A DNA stretch of 64,000 nucleotides from Chondrus crispus. Lineage: Eukaryota; Rhodophyta; Florideophyceae; Gigartinales; Gigartinaceae. Made by a program: the position numbers and the translations under genes. The notes under the pieces were generated by a model that saw only the letters and a program-made list of their open reading frames with translations, was not told the DNA's origin and searched no databases. Below are positions 1-10,602 of the stretch, piece by piece (the stretch's first letter is position 1; each line of letters opens with the position of its first letter). The DNA lies in the NCBI RefSeq assembly GCF_000350225.1, contig NW_005179300.1, forward strand, positions 15,158 through 79,157, written 5' to 3'.

Positions 1-642
1 GGGGGGGGGGGGGGAGGGGGGCGGGGGCGAGCCATGATCGCCGCGCCGTGCGCCAGATCGTGTGCTCGCGGCCCCCACGCGGCGGAGGCCCCGATCCAGT
101 CATCCCGTTTTGTGTGTGCGTGCGGAGCACGCCCGTTTCCACGCCCACGTCACACGGGTGCCGCTCGTCAACCAATTCGCATGCCGTGGGCGCCGCCACC
201 ATGCCGGATACGGCCTGCAGACTACGCCCCTACCCGCTTCGAACTCGGCTCCTCGCTCATACTGCAGACAAACTTTCGACCACCCTAGTACCCCCAATTC
301 CCACCCTTACATCCGAATCCACATCTGCGCCCTGCTTGTGTGCTTCCCACTTTCGCTTTCGTATATATACCATCCTCCCCTGCGCCATAAACCCCTGCAA
401 TCCCCGCCATCACATCTGCCCCCCATCCCACAACTGATCGACCACACCAAGCCCAACCAAGAAGCCTCGCCTCCCGCTGCCTCCCTCCCCCCTTCCGAAC
501 AACCCTGCATCCTTTCCCTTCAAGTAGCTTTATGGACAGAGCGTCGCCCGCCACATTTGCTCACTCGCAAGTTCACGGCGGCACCCACCTCTTCTAGCCC
601 ATACCCTCCCGCCCACAACTCGTCACCTCTCCATTAACAACC
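1..642 (+). promoter_or_regulatory. Upstream region of the GT11-like gene
   Basis: The window opens with a G-only run of 14 bases continuing as G-rich sequence to about base 30, which could form G-quadruplexes or mark an assembly edge. The rest is C-rich on the plus strand. A TATATATA box lies at 362-369, about 275 bases before the ATG at 643, and is the only core-promoter-like motif I see. Several overlapping open frames here look like compositional shadows and show no recognisable domain. Confidence 0.4.
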
Positions 643-2346
643 ATGGACAATACCACTCTACTCACCAAGCGCTCGCGCCCGGACGCCCCGGCCGTGCTCG
701 ACCCGCGCTCCAAGCGCCACCAATCCAGCAGCCCCTCCGCGCACCACGTCGCAGAGCTATGCGCCCTTCTCCTGGAAAAAGTCGGCGTTAACGTCTCCGC
801 CACCACCGACGTCCACGCCTTGAACAAGATCATCTCGGCAGAATACTCCCCCCGTGTCGTCGAATTACTTCACAGCATCGCATCCACCGCCCCCAAGAGT
901 CATCCTCTCGATGCCGCCTCGGATCTCACAGAGACCAGCGATGAAGAAGACTTCGATGCTGTCGTCCCCTTCGACGCCCTCCTGCCGACCCGTCCGCCGC
1001 GCACTCGTACGCTCAAGAGTGATGCTGTCGTGCCCGCCAGTCCCGTCCACACTGTCCCCAGTCTCGCTCCCAGGCCTATCGTCGTGCACCCGCCCACTCC
1101 CGCTGCTCCTAAGGTCCTGCCTTCAGCTCCGCCGACCACAGCCGCGGCGTACAAAAAGGAAACGGAGATCGCAATCTCGCGCATCTTCGATCTCGGCAAG
1201 ACCGCCAGCGTCCTCAACCCGCACATCCCGGCAACCGCCCCGTATCATGGCCCCTCGGTCGTCACCATGACCGGCTTTGGCGAGCTTGGCAGGTTTGGAA
1301 ACCAGCTCATGCAATACATGTTTTTGAAGTGCTACGCAGAGAACAACGCGATTTCTGAGATTCAGGTCCCTGCCTGGGTCGGAGCTGGTCTGTTCGGCCT
1401 CACGGACAGGCCTGTCCAGAGAGCCCTCCCGGCTGTCGTCGAGTTCAAGGGCACTTTGGCCAACTCCACCTTCACCGACGATTTCATCGACTATGTCAAA
1501 AACTCCCGCACCGGCACCCACGTCGCTGAGTTGACACCCGACAGTCTCGATGGTCCCAACCTTGACTCGCCGCGCAACGTCGACATCTGGGGTTGGTTCC
1601 AGTGGCACACCTCGTACTTTGCGAACTTCAAGCCGCTCATTCAGCGCACTTTTGCCCCTGTCCCCGCACTCAAGGCCCACTGCGAATTCGTTTTTGAAAA
1701 CAACTTGCGCTTCCGCAATGGCGTTAAACACACCGTCGTTGGTCTTCACCTACGCTTGGGTGACTACCAAAACATCGCCGCCAGCTCCTTTGGGTACTGC
1801 GCTCCGACCACTTGGTACCTGGAGTGGCTCGAAAAGATCTGGCCCACCTTGGATAATCCCATTCTCTTCGTCGCATCCGACGATCTCGGCTCCGTGTTGC
1901 GCGATTTCGCGGCATACAACCCTGTCACAGCCGACGACATAGGCTTGCAAGTGCCATCCGACATGAAGCATCTCAAGGCGGGTTTCTTCCCAGACTGGTG
2001 GTCTCTCACGCAGTGTGATGTGTTGGCCATCTCCAACTCCACCTTCAGCTTCTCCGCCTGTATGATGAACCAGCAACCCGGCGCGCGCTTCTACCGCGCC
2101 CACTTCAAAGATCGCATAATCCCCGTCGATCCGTGGAACGCCGACGTCATCGTGCATCGCGACATGAGGAAGGCCGGGTTCTCAGCCGCCCTTGAAACGC
2201 TCCAGGTTGTATACAACACTCAAGGCTCATCCGGACTCGCCCGCAACTTGCTGTACGAGCTCCCGTACTACGGCATCCGCGCAGCAGTTATGAAAGCCGT
2301 CTTGTGGCGACAGGCCAACCGCAACGCCGTGAGGGCTGTTGCGTGA
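643..2346 (+). CDS. GT11-type (alpha-1,2-fucosyltransferase-like) glycosyltransferase
   Basis: A single exon of 567 residues. The first 190 or so residues are Ser/Pro/Ala-rich and unrecognised. The C-terminal part carries the motifs of the GDP-fucose-using GT-B fold family GT11: a GRFGNQLMQYM block near residue 216 (family pattern GLGNQxFQYA), HLRLGDY near residue 370 (family HxRxGDY, which contacts GDP-fucose) and SNSTFSFSA near residue 466. GT11 enzymes normally transfer fucose to galactose in glycans in the Golgi. No clear signal peptide or membrane anchor is visible at the N-terminus, which is unusual for a Golgi enzyme; the long extension may hide targeting information, or the protein may be cytosolic. 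The acceptor sugar cannot be told. The start is the first ATG of the frame, in the context ACCATGG. Confidence 0.72.
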   Translation: MDNTTLLTKRSRPDAPAVLDPRSKRHQSSSPSAHHVAELCALLLEKVGVNVSATTDVHALNKIISAEYSPRVVELLHSIASTAPKSHPLDAASDLTETSDEEDFDAVVPFDALLPTRPPRTRTLKSDAVVPASPVHTVPSLAPRPIVVHPPTPAAPKVLPSAPPTTAAAYKKETEIAISRIFDLGKTASVLNPHIPATAPYHGPSVVTMTGFGELGRFGNQLMQYMFLKCYAENNAISEIQVPAWVGAGLFGLTDRPVQRALPAVVEFKGTLANSTFTDDFIDYVKNSRTGTHVAELTPDSLDGPNLDSPRNVDIWGWFQWHTSYFANFKPLIQRTFAPVPALKAHCEFVFENNLRFRNGVKHTVVGLHLRLGDYQNIAASSFGYCAPTTWYLEWLEKIWPTLDNPILFVASDDLGSVLRDFAAYNPVTADDIGLQVPSDMKHLKAGFFPDWWSLTQCDVLAISNSTFSFSACMMNQQPGARFYRAHFKDRIIPVDPWNADVIVHRDMRKAGFSAALETLQVVYNTQGSSGLARNLLYELPYYGIRAAVMKAVLWRQANRNAVRAVA

Positions 2347-3162
2347 GCCTATAAGCTCCTCGCCCCCACCACCCTTTACGACGTGCTTGATCACGACTTG
2401 CTTCCCTCCCGACACTTGTCAAAACAGCAAATTAAATAACTCGTCTCGGCCTCTTGGGCAGCATTGCTTGAATCTCGATGTTCCTTGTTTTTCACGTTGC
2501 AGTCAGCGACTTCCCGGCTGGCATCTGTTCTCATTCCGGTTTCCAAAATGGGCCGTGCACATTCATGCTTGAATACAGCATGCAAGCAATATACCCTGGG
2601 GCGTGCTGTAGATCGCGTACCCTTGCAATGCCTTTTCACTCATTCGACAAGCGCTTACCCTCTGATCTGCCAGTTCCGACCCTGCCTGACATGCCGATGA
2701 GGACAATTACCCTTGCATTCGGAGAAACTTTTGCTTCAATGTCACTGAAGGATACAGCGACTAGTCCTCAAATTTTTTGATACGCATTCTTGCGTGCACT
2801 TCCTAAAAGCAATGCTGTCCTGCTGAGTGCGTCGAACAAATGACGTCAACTGCGTGGCAGGGCCGCCTATCAGACCGGTGTGCGGGTGTGCCAGCGGCGA
2901 ATACAATTTACGCAGCAAATACTGTAATGTTATAGCAAGCTCAAATTTTGATCTGATCGACAAAAAATACATGTGTTAAAGTAAAATATTTTCGATGATT
3001 CTTGAGACTAACTAAGAATCATGAATTGGGCGAACCCTTCATATTGCCGTCAACATCAACACCGCCAGCATTCGCCTCACCTTCACAACTCAACCCGAGA
3101 CTAATCCACAGCCCCAGACAAAGGCCCCAGATCCCTCAATTGGTCAACTGCAACAAACCAAA
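2347..3162. other. Intergenic spacer
   Basis: This spacer lies between the GT11-like gene and GET4, both on the plus strand. The last 150 bases are A/C-rich and probably form the GET4 leader. The short open frames show no recognisable product, and I see no repeat or RNA gene. Confidence 0.5.
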
Positions 3163-4125
3163 ATGGCTTCGCTAAACAGCTTGCAGAAGCGCTTCGATCG
3201 CTCAATCAAGAACGACGACTTCTATGGCGCAGAACAGGCATGCCGCATGATGCACCATCGCCTCACACAGAGCAAGAGTCCAACACCGGAAGACATCGAC
3301 CGAGCGCGCGAGATCCTACGATCAGCATCCGTGACACTGCTCAAGAAGCGTCAAACCCAGGCTGGAGTTGCCCTTGGTCTCCTACTCATTAAGCATAGCG
3401 AAGACCACAAGGATCCGGTCTCGCACGAAAACATCTTCGCAATTCTCGAAATTGCAAACGCGTTTAGTCTTCCTCCAGACGCAGAGGATTCTGAAACTAC
3501 AACTCAAGAGTTCAACCGCGAGAGACTGCGCTTTGTCAAGGCCGCCATTGCCTGGTCTGCCCGGGAGGATTGCCAGGGGTTCAGGAATGGGCATGCGGGA
3601 CTCAACAGTCTCGGTGGAATTGCGGCTGCTGGCGCAGGGGATTTCGAGCTGGCAGAGCGCTTGTTCGTTTATTCAGACAGCCCTGAGGAGTTTGCCAGTA
3701 TCCTGCATAAATACACAGAAATACACACCCTCAAGAGCGAGAAAGCACTGGCTTTGACTCGCGCCGTGCTAAAATACCTTGCCTCGGAAAATATTAAGGA
3801 TGCTGTCGTGCTGCGGACTACGTTTTCTCGCCTCAAAGGGTGGCAGTCGGTAGAGGATCCTGAAAGCTCCTCATCAGGCCAAACCGAAGCCCCTCCGCTG
3901 GCCAATTTCTGTGAGCTGGTGATTAAGCTGTGTCAACTACAGCCATCGGCGGCACCTTTGTATACCAAGATTGTTTCCGTATACCAGCCGGAGCTGCGAC
4001 GGGACGAAAGTATTCCGCCAATGATTACAAGCATCGGAACTCAGTACTTTGGGATTCAACCACCAGCGCCCACGGGTTTGGGCGGTATGATGAACTCCAT
4101 GCTCCGCGGACTCATGAGCAGCTGA
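3163..4125 (+). CDS. GET4: GET4 homologue, tail-anchored protein targeting factor
   Basis: A single exon of 320 residues, close to the usual family length of about 310-330. GET4 (human TRC35) is an all-helical cytosolic protein that bridges the chaperone SGT2 and the ATPase GET3, so that tail-anchored membrane proteins are handed over for ER insertion. The sequence shows the family's helical-repeat pattern: an N-terminal ALL-helix segment with paired basic residues, the AVLKYLASENIKDA helix near residue 200, the CELVIKLCQLQ helix near residue 252, and the C-terminal YFGIQPP motif near residue 300 followed by a Gly/Met-rich tail. The ATG at 3163 follows an A-rich leader. The gene converges on the FKBP-like gene downstream, with 168 bases between their ends. 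Confidence 0.85.
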   Translation: MASLNSLQKRFDRSIKNDDFYGAEQACRMMHHRLTQSKSPTPEDIDRAREILRSASVTLLKKRQTQAGVALGLLLIKHSEDHKDPVSHENIFAILEIANAFSLPPDAEDSETTTQEFNRERLRFVKAAIAWSAREDCQGFRNGHAGLNSLGGIAAAGAGDFELAERLFVYSDSPEEFASILHKYTEIHTLKSEKALALTRAVLKYLASENIKDAVVLRTTFSRLKGWQSVEDPESSSSGQTEAPPLANFCELVIKLCQLQPSAAPLYTKIVSVYQPELRRDESIPPMITSIGTQYFGIQPPAPTGLGGMMNSMLRGLMSS

Positions 4126-4293
4126 TCCAAGACTGATTTCCTACGAAAAACTGAGATCAAGCGATTCGGACATTTCGGTGTCGCGCCTTGTTCAATTCGA
4201 GGTGGGGAAGAGGAACTATGCTCTCCCCACTTTTTTTTTCTCACTTGAAGATCTCACTGACATTATCGTCAAGTAGCTGTTTCGCCCTCAGCG

Positions 4294-5280
4294 TCATGTC
4301 TCTCCACGCGGTATGCATGGGCAGAGGCGGCGTGTGTGCCGATACTTGGCCTTGCAAGTTGCCGAAGTGATTTTAGGATTCACCATGCAGGACCCTCGTG
4401 GATGTCCCACTGGTGCAGAGATTTCGACATAACATGGCATATCCGGTCCTGAGGATCCCGCAGCTGCCGTTTCACATGATCGGCAAGGGTATGCTTGCTT
4501 GAGTCTTGGGCAAGTATTGATGATTTTGAAGCCATCTTGAGCACATATTAGCCCCTTGCGACGGCAGGCGAGCTCGCAGGAAACCCCCTTGGACGCGCGA
4601 AGGCTCTTAATGATGTGAGAGAGCTTTTCTAGTCGCTGCAAGCGTTCGTTCTGAACGCCCAGTTTGCCGATATACGCAACATGCACAATTAAAATGCCAT
4701 CATTCGAAGCGTACCTCATCGTCTCGCCGGCGCAAAGCCCCCTTATGCGACTTTCGATTTCGTCGCCGAGTTGTCCCGAACCGAGAACTAGATCAATTGC
4801 GTGTCCCTTACTTGACGCGTCAGTGACGAGATTGTCATCTTGTCTCAGCGAATAGTACAGAGACGCCGTATCGCCATCCTTGAGCTTGGGGCGGTACGTC
4901 CCGCCGCAGCCGGACACAGACGACAGCAAGTCGTTCCGTCTCCGATTTCCGGCCCCTCGCCAAGGGTTATTGAGTCCCTTCCTACCGGACGGCACGGTGG
5001 TGAAGTGTCTCGGGAGCCCTAGAGATTTTGCATCTCCAGCTGCGAGCGCCTTTCCAAGTACGCGATCTGTACCACCCCCTCGCGTCATGGAAAGTGCTGC
5101 GGTGATAATGATGCAGGCTACAGCCGCGGCGACGGCAGGCACTGAAGGCTTCTTAAAACGCCTCAAGTCTGCAGCGTTGCGTCGTGGTCTCGTGCCCGAC
5201 CACGCCGGGAACAAAAGACGTTCGTGCGAGGTTGCCATCTCGTGGAAAACCGGCTTGGTCAAAACCTCATTGAGAGACAA
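4294..5280 (-). CDS. Membrane-anchored FKBP-like protein with MGAT5-type cysteine-rich tail
   Basis: A single exon of 328 residues. A hydrophobic segment near residues 46-65, preceded by basic residues, suggests a type II membrane anchor with a lumenal C-terminus. Residues around 130-210 resemble an FKBP-type prolyl isomerase fold (a hydrophobic KDGDTASLYYSL strand and a GSGQLGDEIESRIRGLCAGE segment), but most isomerase active-site aromatics are not obvious. From about residue 225 there is a cysteine-rich domain (SCELACRRKGLICAQ, INTC, YPCRSC, HTRRLCPC) like the domain that ends GT18/MGAT5-type glycosyltransferases and several algal secretory proteins. I infer a Golgi or ER role, possibly in glycosylation. 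There are two possible start codons, at 5280 and 5238; both keep the membrane segment. It is divergent from the RSL1D1-like gene. Confidence 0.6.
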   Translation of the reverse strand: MSLNEVLTKPVFHEMATSHERLLFPAWSGTRPRRNAADLRRFKKPSVPAVAAAVACIIITAALSMTRGGGTDRVLGKALAAGDAKSLGLPRHFTTVPSGRKGLNNPWRGAGNRRRNDLLSSVSGCGGTYRPKLKDGDTASLYYSLRQDDNLVTDASSKGHAIDLVLGSGQLGDEIESRIRGLCAGETMRYASNDGILIVHVAYIGKLGVQNERLQRLEKLSHIIKSLRASKGVSCELACRRKGLICAQDGFKIINTCPRLKQAYPCRSCETAAAGSSGPDMPCYVEISAPVGHPRGSCMVNPKITSATCKAKYRHTRRLCPCIPRGET

Positions 5281-5785
5281 CGAAAATGGCGCAAGTTGGA
5301 ATCAATCACGGGCGTTTCAGAGACTCATTACTACTGGCAACAAATGGTACGCATGGCCCTCTTACAACTATTAGGATAGAGCCGCGCCTCTGTTAGTCCC
5401 GTCCTCTGCAGATGTGAGCCCGAAAGACAAGTAAACGAACGCACGTTGGGTCGCCAGTCTGCGCTCTTGCTGCAAAAAAACACAGTGAACTAAAGAACAG
5501 CAGTGTGCGTGAGTCGATTATTTTCCGACACGTGTCTAACTCGGACACAAATTTTTTCGTTAAATATATATCACAGCAATGAATGACCGAGTTGATACCC
5601 AAGGGTAGTTTTTGTAGATACAAATTCCTGAGCGATCAAACACCGATCCAGGTCGACGGCGGTGGCGTAGCTCACGAGCAGGTCACGCGCTCTCCAACCT
5701 TCTCAGAGCGCCATCGTCCCACATCCTCAACAACCACAACTCCCTCTTGTGCCCGCCATCGTACTACCCTTCCCAGCCCCCTCCA
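5281..5785. promoter_or_regulatory. Divergent promoter region
   Basis: Five hundred bases separate two genes transcribed away from each other. An AT-rich stretch with ATATATAT lies near 5564-5571. The 100 bases before the ATG at 5786 are C-rich and probably form the leader of the RSL1D1-like gene. No repeat was seen. Confidence 0.4.
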
Positions 5786-7854
5786 ATGACTATCAAGCGT
5801 GTCTTCCCGGACGCCGCCGTCGGCGCCGCAGACGCCCCGCCGCAGCAGAAGGCCAAGCTCGCAAACCCCCCCGAGTACGAGTCGCGCCTCGTGGACGCCA
5901 CCGTGCGCTCGGCCGTCAACGCCCTTCTCAAAGATGCTTCTGCACGGGAAAAGAAACGCGCCCTGCGCGCAGCGGAGACTGGGAGGAATATCGCTGACTT
6001 GATGGCCTCTGAGGTCTTCGTCTACCTCGGCCTTACGTTGAAGGAACCGCCCGCGAAGAGTAGACTCCGTCCATATTCCCTGTACGTACTGAACTGTTTC
6101 CTTGTGCCTCTCACGCTTTTGAAGGTGATGGGCTCGGACGCTGACTGGTTCTTTTGATTATCTCGATTTACCGGTTTTCTTTTCTTTCCTCTGTAAACTC
6201 TAGGCTATTGAAGAATTCACTCTACAACATGGCAGACACCGACGTCTGCTTTTTTGTCAAAGACCCTGAAGACGACGTCAAGGACTATTTGGAGCGACAT
6301 GACGACAAGTTCGTCAAGGAAGTAATGGGCACGCATCGGCTTCGAAAAGAATACGGCACGCACGAAGGACGCCGCGAGCTTGCTAAACAATACGATCTAT
6401 TTCTGGTTGATAACCGCGTGTCACCGATGATGCCCAAGCTATTGGGTAACACCTTTCTTCAGGCGAGAAAGATGCCTCTGCAAGTCGACATTCGTAGCGG
6501 CAACCTCAATGGCATTTCGAAGGCCCTTCGTTCTACCGCATTCACATTGCGACAGGGCACTAGCTCTACGTTGCGTGTTGGCAAAATCGACCTCACCCTC
6601 GACCAAAATGTCGAGAATGTCCATATGGCTGTGGACGGAGTTGTCAAGCGCTTGCCGGGGGGATGGGATGATGTGCAATCGCTCATTATCAAGACTAATA
6701 AGTCCCCGGCTCTTCCTATATTTTCTGCCCTACCGACTATGTCTAAATCTCTCTTGCGCTATGAGATGAAAAGTGCGAACAAGTCTGGCGACTCAACGAA
6801 AGCGCGTGAGAAAGATCATATGGAGCAAATTACTGGCGATCCTGTAGTTGCCACAGCAAAAGACTCTTCCATGGACGCCGAGAGCAAACCGGGAGAAGTG
6901 CCTGAAGGGAAGGCACCATCACTCCCATCTACCCAAGAAACCGCATCCGGAACGAAAAAGTCAAAGAAAAAGGCACCGCGAAAGGGCACCAAGCGAGCGG
7001 GTAAGCGCAGCGCATCCGAAAACTCCAATAACAAGGATGAGGTGAACGGAGACGTCGCAGTACACAAAGAGACAGGAAACGAAAAGACTGGCGATTATGA
7101 CAGTCCTGGTGAGAACATCCGCACCACAGAAAACGAAGAGGAAGTTGAGCAGCCCATAGTTCAGACGGAAGCCTCTAAGAAGTCACAAAAGATGGATAAG
7201 CGCGTAGAGAAAAAGGCGAAATCTAAAGACGTGTCACGAGAGGTCCACAGCGCGCTGGGCAACGAGACAGAATCGAAGGTCCAAAGAAAGTCGGCAAGGC
7301 GGTCGAACAAGTCTCCTGCCAAAAAGAACGCAAACGATGAGGGCGTCTTGGTTGAAAAGCAAGCGAACATTCCCGTCACCAAGAAAGGGAAGGCAAGCAA
7401 AGGTATGACTAAGAGGAAGAAGGACAGTTCCGATCCGAGCAACGAAGCCGATGCTACTGTCGACAGCGATGCAGCCACCAAGCCGAGTGAAACTGAGAAA
7501 CGCCCTGCTTCCGCAAGAAGGGTGAAACGCGGTCAATCAAAGCTTGATGAATCTAGCGCAAAAGCTGCAAGACGCTCGGAGGTGAAAACTGCCGATGCGA
7601 CACCGATCGCGACAAGGCGGACTCGCCCTCGGTCTGCTTCAAGCAATGAGACGCCTGTTGAACGGACAAAGTCAGTGCGAAAGACGAAATTGACGGCTGC
7701 CGATGAAGAGTCGCAGACGCTACCGATAAGGCGGTCCGCCAGGAAGCGTGCGCCTCCTACTGAAGTCTACGATATGGATTCAAAGGCAGCGCCCAGATCC
7801 CCGAAACAGACGCCTTCCCGCTCCATTCGCAAGGTGAGGAAAGCTAAAAAGTAG
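5786..7854 (+). CDS. RSL1D1/UTP30-like ribosomal L1-domain protein (two exons)
   Basis: I read this as join(5786..6081, 6204..7854), 648 residues. Exon 1 ends in ...RPYSL and is followed by GTACGT; exon 2 starts after CTCTAG at 6203. The join keeps frame and lets a ribosomal L1 domain run across it: an ALLKDAS helix and a LTLKEPP strand in exon 1, then MADTDVCFFVKDP, the KEYGTHEGRRELAKQYDLFLVDNR block and KSPALPIFSALP in exon 2. This order matches RSL1D1/UTP30/CIC1 nucleolar proteins of pre-60S and small-subunit biogenesis. The remaining 360 or so residues are Lys/Ser/Arg/Glu-rich, with many nuclear-localisation-like clusters and little predicted fold, as in human RSL1D1. The alternative is two separate shorter proteins, less likely because neither alone completes the domain. 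Confidence 0.8.
6082..6203 (+). other. Spliceosomal intron of the RSL1D1-like gene
   Basis: A 122-base intron with GTACGT donor, a pyrimidine-rich 3' half (TTTTCTTTTCTTTCC) and a CTCTAG acceptor. It has in-frame stops if read through. It falls in phase 2 and splits the L1 domain. It is the only intron I could support in the window. Confidence 0.75.
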
Positions 7855-9125
7855 CTTTTTGGAATTAGCAATGCGAGAAGTGGTACTCGTCATAAAAATA
7901 GTTGAAAGATATACATGTATACTGAAGTATATTTTGCTTTGTTCAGCTTGTGTTCGTGCAGTACCCTTCTCACCGGCTTAATTTGGGTAATGGGTTAATT
8001 TGGGCACTTTTCAACCCACGATCCTCTGCCCTCCCCGCCTTCTAAAACTATGCAGAGTCCATCTCACACACACACACATACACGCACCCAGCACCTGGAC
8101 AGTAAAGTTTTTCCTCCTCTTCTCTACCCGCCTCGTGGTTCGACGGTGGCGGTATGCCGCCGGAACTGAGAGCATAAACCCTCGCATACAAGTGACAAAT
8201 TACCAAGAGTAGAGAAGAGCGCGCTACCCGCACAAAACGCCTTTTTTTAAAACTGGGGATATTAAAGAAGGCAGTAGACGCCCTCAAAGCATCGTACAAG
8301 TGTTAGAAGCATGAAAGGCGTGGCTTTTCTGACGTCCAATGCCCTTCAGATGCTCTCACAGCCTGCGAGGTGTGGAAATGTGGACAGTAAACACACACAG
8401 GCTATCAAGGCACGCAGGCGGCGTGTGTCAACAAGGTCAATTGGTGAGATGGGAATTAAGGCGCCTGTTGGAAGGGAGGAGGTTGTTCGCCATTTGGAGA
8501 GCAGTTTTGGACTTCTCTGGATGATATTTCCTTAAAAAGGTGGCCTAGACGTTCTCCGTCTCGTCGACAAGGGAGGGAAGAGAGTACTCGTGCAGATCGG
8601 CAGCACGCCGCGGCACGAAGTTCGCTGGGATTATTGTCGCAACTCCGATGTATGTGGGTACAATACCCGAATTGAGCCGGATGCCACGTGGAGCGGCCAA
8701 AAATTGATTCTTTAGTGCCGAAAAACCGGCCAGTAGAGGGGTAAAATGACCGATTTCAGGAAAATCCTGAACGCACCCAAATAAGCCGATGAGATGGGTG
8801 CTATTCAGCAAGCACGCTTGGCCGTGGTCCTCCTGTGCGCTGGCTTCTACTTCACACTTGTTTCTCGGGAAGTACAGTGACTGTGTAAGTTGAAAGAAAC
8901 TGAAGGTTCGAAACCTTCCACGGGCTACGACGCCTGAGACAACAAGGGAGAAGAAAGTTAAAGATTATGAGATATGCTGCCTTCCACTTCAAATGTCTCT
9001 GCTCAAGAATTTAGAATGGAATGGCCAAACGAGTACTGTACAGGGTATCGGCAGAAAAATCAATCAATCGCAATTAGAGATACATCCAGTAGTTGTTGCA
9101 TTCCACGAGGATTGCATTCAACATA
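7855..9125. other. Intergenic spacer with CA microsatellite
   Basis: No supported gene. A short CA run lies at 8065-8078. The word GCAGTACCCTT at 7958-7968 recurs elsewhere in the window. Open frames of up to 88 codons (for example 8545-8811 minus) show no domain. A tRNA-B-box-like GGTTCGAAACC sits at 8905-8915 without a matching A box or cloverleaf. Confidence 0.4.
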
Positions 9126-9689
9126 CAGGGGGCCCTACCCATTAGTGCCGCCCCGTGTGAGACCCCAAAACTGGCACTATTGGGAGACGGCATTAATAGG
9201 TGACTTCGTCACATCTATTTTCATGCACTCGGTAATTAACGTCTGCCTGCTCCGCGTTGGGTCTCTGTCGTGTTTTGCAGTGAGAAACGCGCGCTTTGCC
9301 GACCTCAGATGTGATAGAGCGTCTGAAACTTGGCATTCAGTCGCCAAAACTTCCAGCTCTCCAAACAATTCCGCGATCCAACGACAGAGGGTACAGTCCT
9401 TCTCTCTCGCGTCCTTTGCGCTCCCATCTTCATCACTTGATTGCGCGTTGCTTTTTTTATTTCCGGAACCAGATCCATAAGGAGGACAAGCTAAGGTCTG
9501 TGAACGCTGTTCGGTGAATAGAATCGGGCTTAAAAGCTGCTTTCACATGTTTTCACGCGCGATGGACGGACGGCCGCATAACACCCGGACCCGTGTGACA
9601 CGTGGCACTTTTTGTGTTCATGGGTCTGGCCGGCATTAGTGGGAGGGTGGCATTAGTAAAAGTGGCACTAATGGGAGTCCCCCCCCCTG
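9126..9689. mobile_element. Pogo/Tigger-like miniature element, copy A
   Basis: A 564-base element flanked by TA on both sides, with terminal inverted repeats starting CAGGGGGCCCTACCC on the left and ending GGGAGTCCCCCCCCCTG on the right. Inside each end is a CATTAGTGCCGCC or GGCACTAATGGG subterminal block. Read in reverse complement it matches the element at 24720-25606 at both ends and in a peptide fragment (minus, about 9180-9370: ELEVLATECQVSDALSHLRS) similar to that copy's transposase-tail remnant. TA target duplication and CAG... ends fit the Tc1/mariner-pogo superfamily. It is non-autonomous and internally deleted. Confidence 0.7.
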
Positions 9690-10602
9690 TACGGTACGCT
9701 TCGGAGGGTACTTGTTGTACAAGGACATCAATGTCAAGATGCCCGGCGGTTATTCACATGAGCAGGGAAAGACTGCGTTGTCAGCAAGACTTGTGAGGCT
9801 GTTCGAGGACGATTCAGTACAGAGTTGGTTGACAAATGCAGAATCAACCCAAACCATTGGTTTGAAACCAACGCATGGAGGGACAACAGTAGAGCTCCAG
9901 CACATCACACAAGAGCTAGCTGTAGGATACTCATTAGTGCAAAATGTGCAGTTTATCCACGGTTTCAGACTGAATTCAATCATGATACCTGTGCTTACAG
10001 ACCTGAGAAATGCGGGCTGAAGCTATTTTTCAATTACAATTTGAAGGACCAACACGTTCTGTAATGATAAGGGACCAAATTGAGACGCCTAATTGGTTGT
10101 ATATTTGACTATGTGGTTGAGTATGACGTGTATCCCAGTGGACGCGGCAGTTCACTTGACCACTTGCAAACCAACGCTCGCCACTCATAGTTAGTCAACT
10201 TCCATGTAATGATTGAATCTCACAGTCAACAGAAGACAATCGGCCAATCGTTGGTGCATCATGCCAAACAATTGGTCCAGAAGCTTCGCAGGAGGAGCAT
10301 CACATGCCTCTCTAGTGCACGTTTCCCCGTGATCCCCCAATTGCATCAAGTACATCACCCTTCTACGCGCTCCTCCACCCTAAACTATATAAGCAGCTTT
10401 TCCGCTCGTCTCGCCAACGACCTTCGAACACCATCCACACCAACCCATTACTTCCTCGTCCCCAACGTCACGTTGAGGTCCATTTTGGATTCCCCGACTC
10501 TTTAACTTCTCATTGTCGTTCCCCCGTCAGACTAACTACCTCACCCACCTGCCCCGAACCCTGCGAGTCACTCCTCTACCCTACTGTCCAAGGATTTTTA
10601 CG
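9690..10602 (+). promoter_or_regulatory. BiP promoter region
   Basis: TATATAAG lies at 10386-10393, about 210 bases before the BiP ATG and well placed for a core promoter. TGACGTGT at 10124-10131 resembles the bZIP-binding UPRE used by unfolded-protein-response genes, and CCAAT-type words occur near 10240. A regulatory role for these is inference. No gene is supported upstream of the TATA box; the weak open frame at 9739-10020 has no domain. Confidence 0.45.

Noticed and set aside
1..30. Poly-G start as a telomere
   Set aside because: It is not a repeated telomere unit, and a neighbouring gene promoter follows at once; more likely a G-rich tract or contig edge.
8905..8915. tRNA B-box-like GGTTCGAAACC
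   Set aside because: No A box at the right distance and no cloverleaf could be folded around it by eye.
9739..10020. Possible small gene after the miniature element
   Set aside because: No domain, no convincing start context, and other frames across it are equally open.
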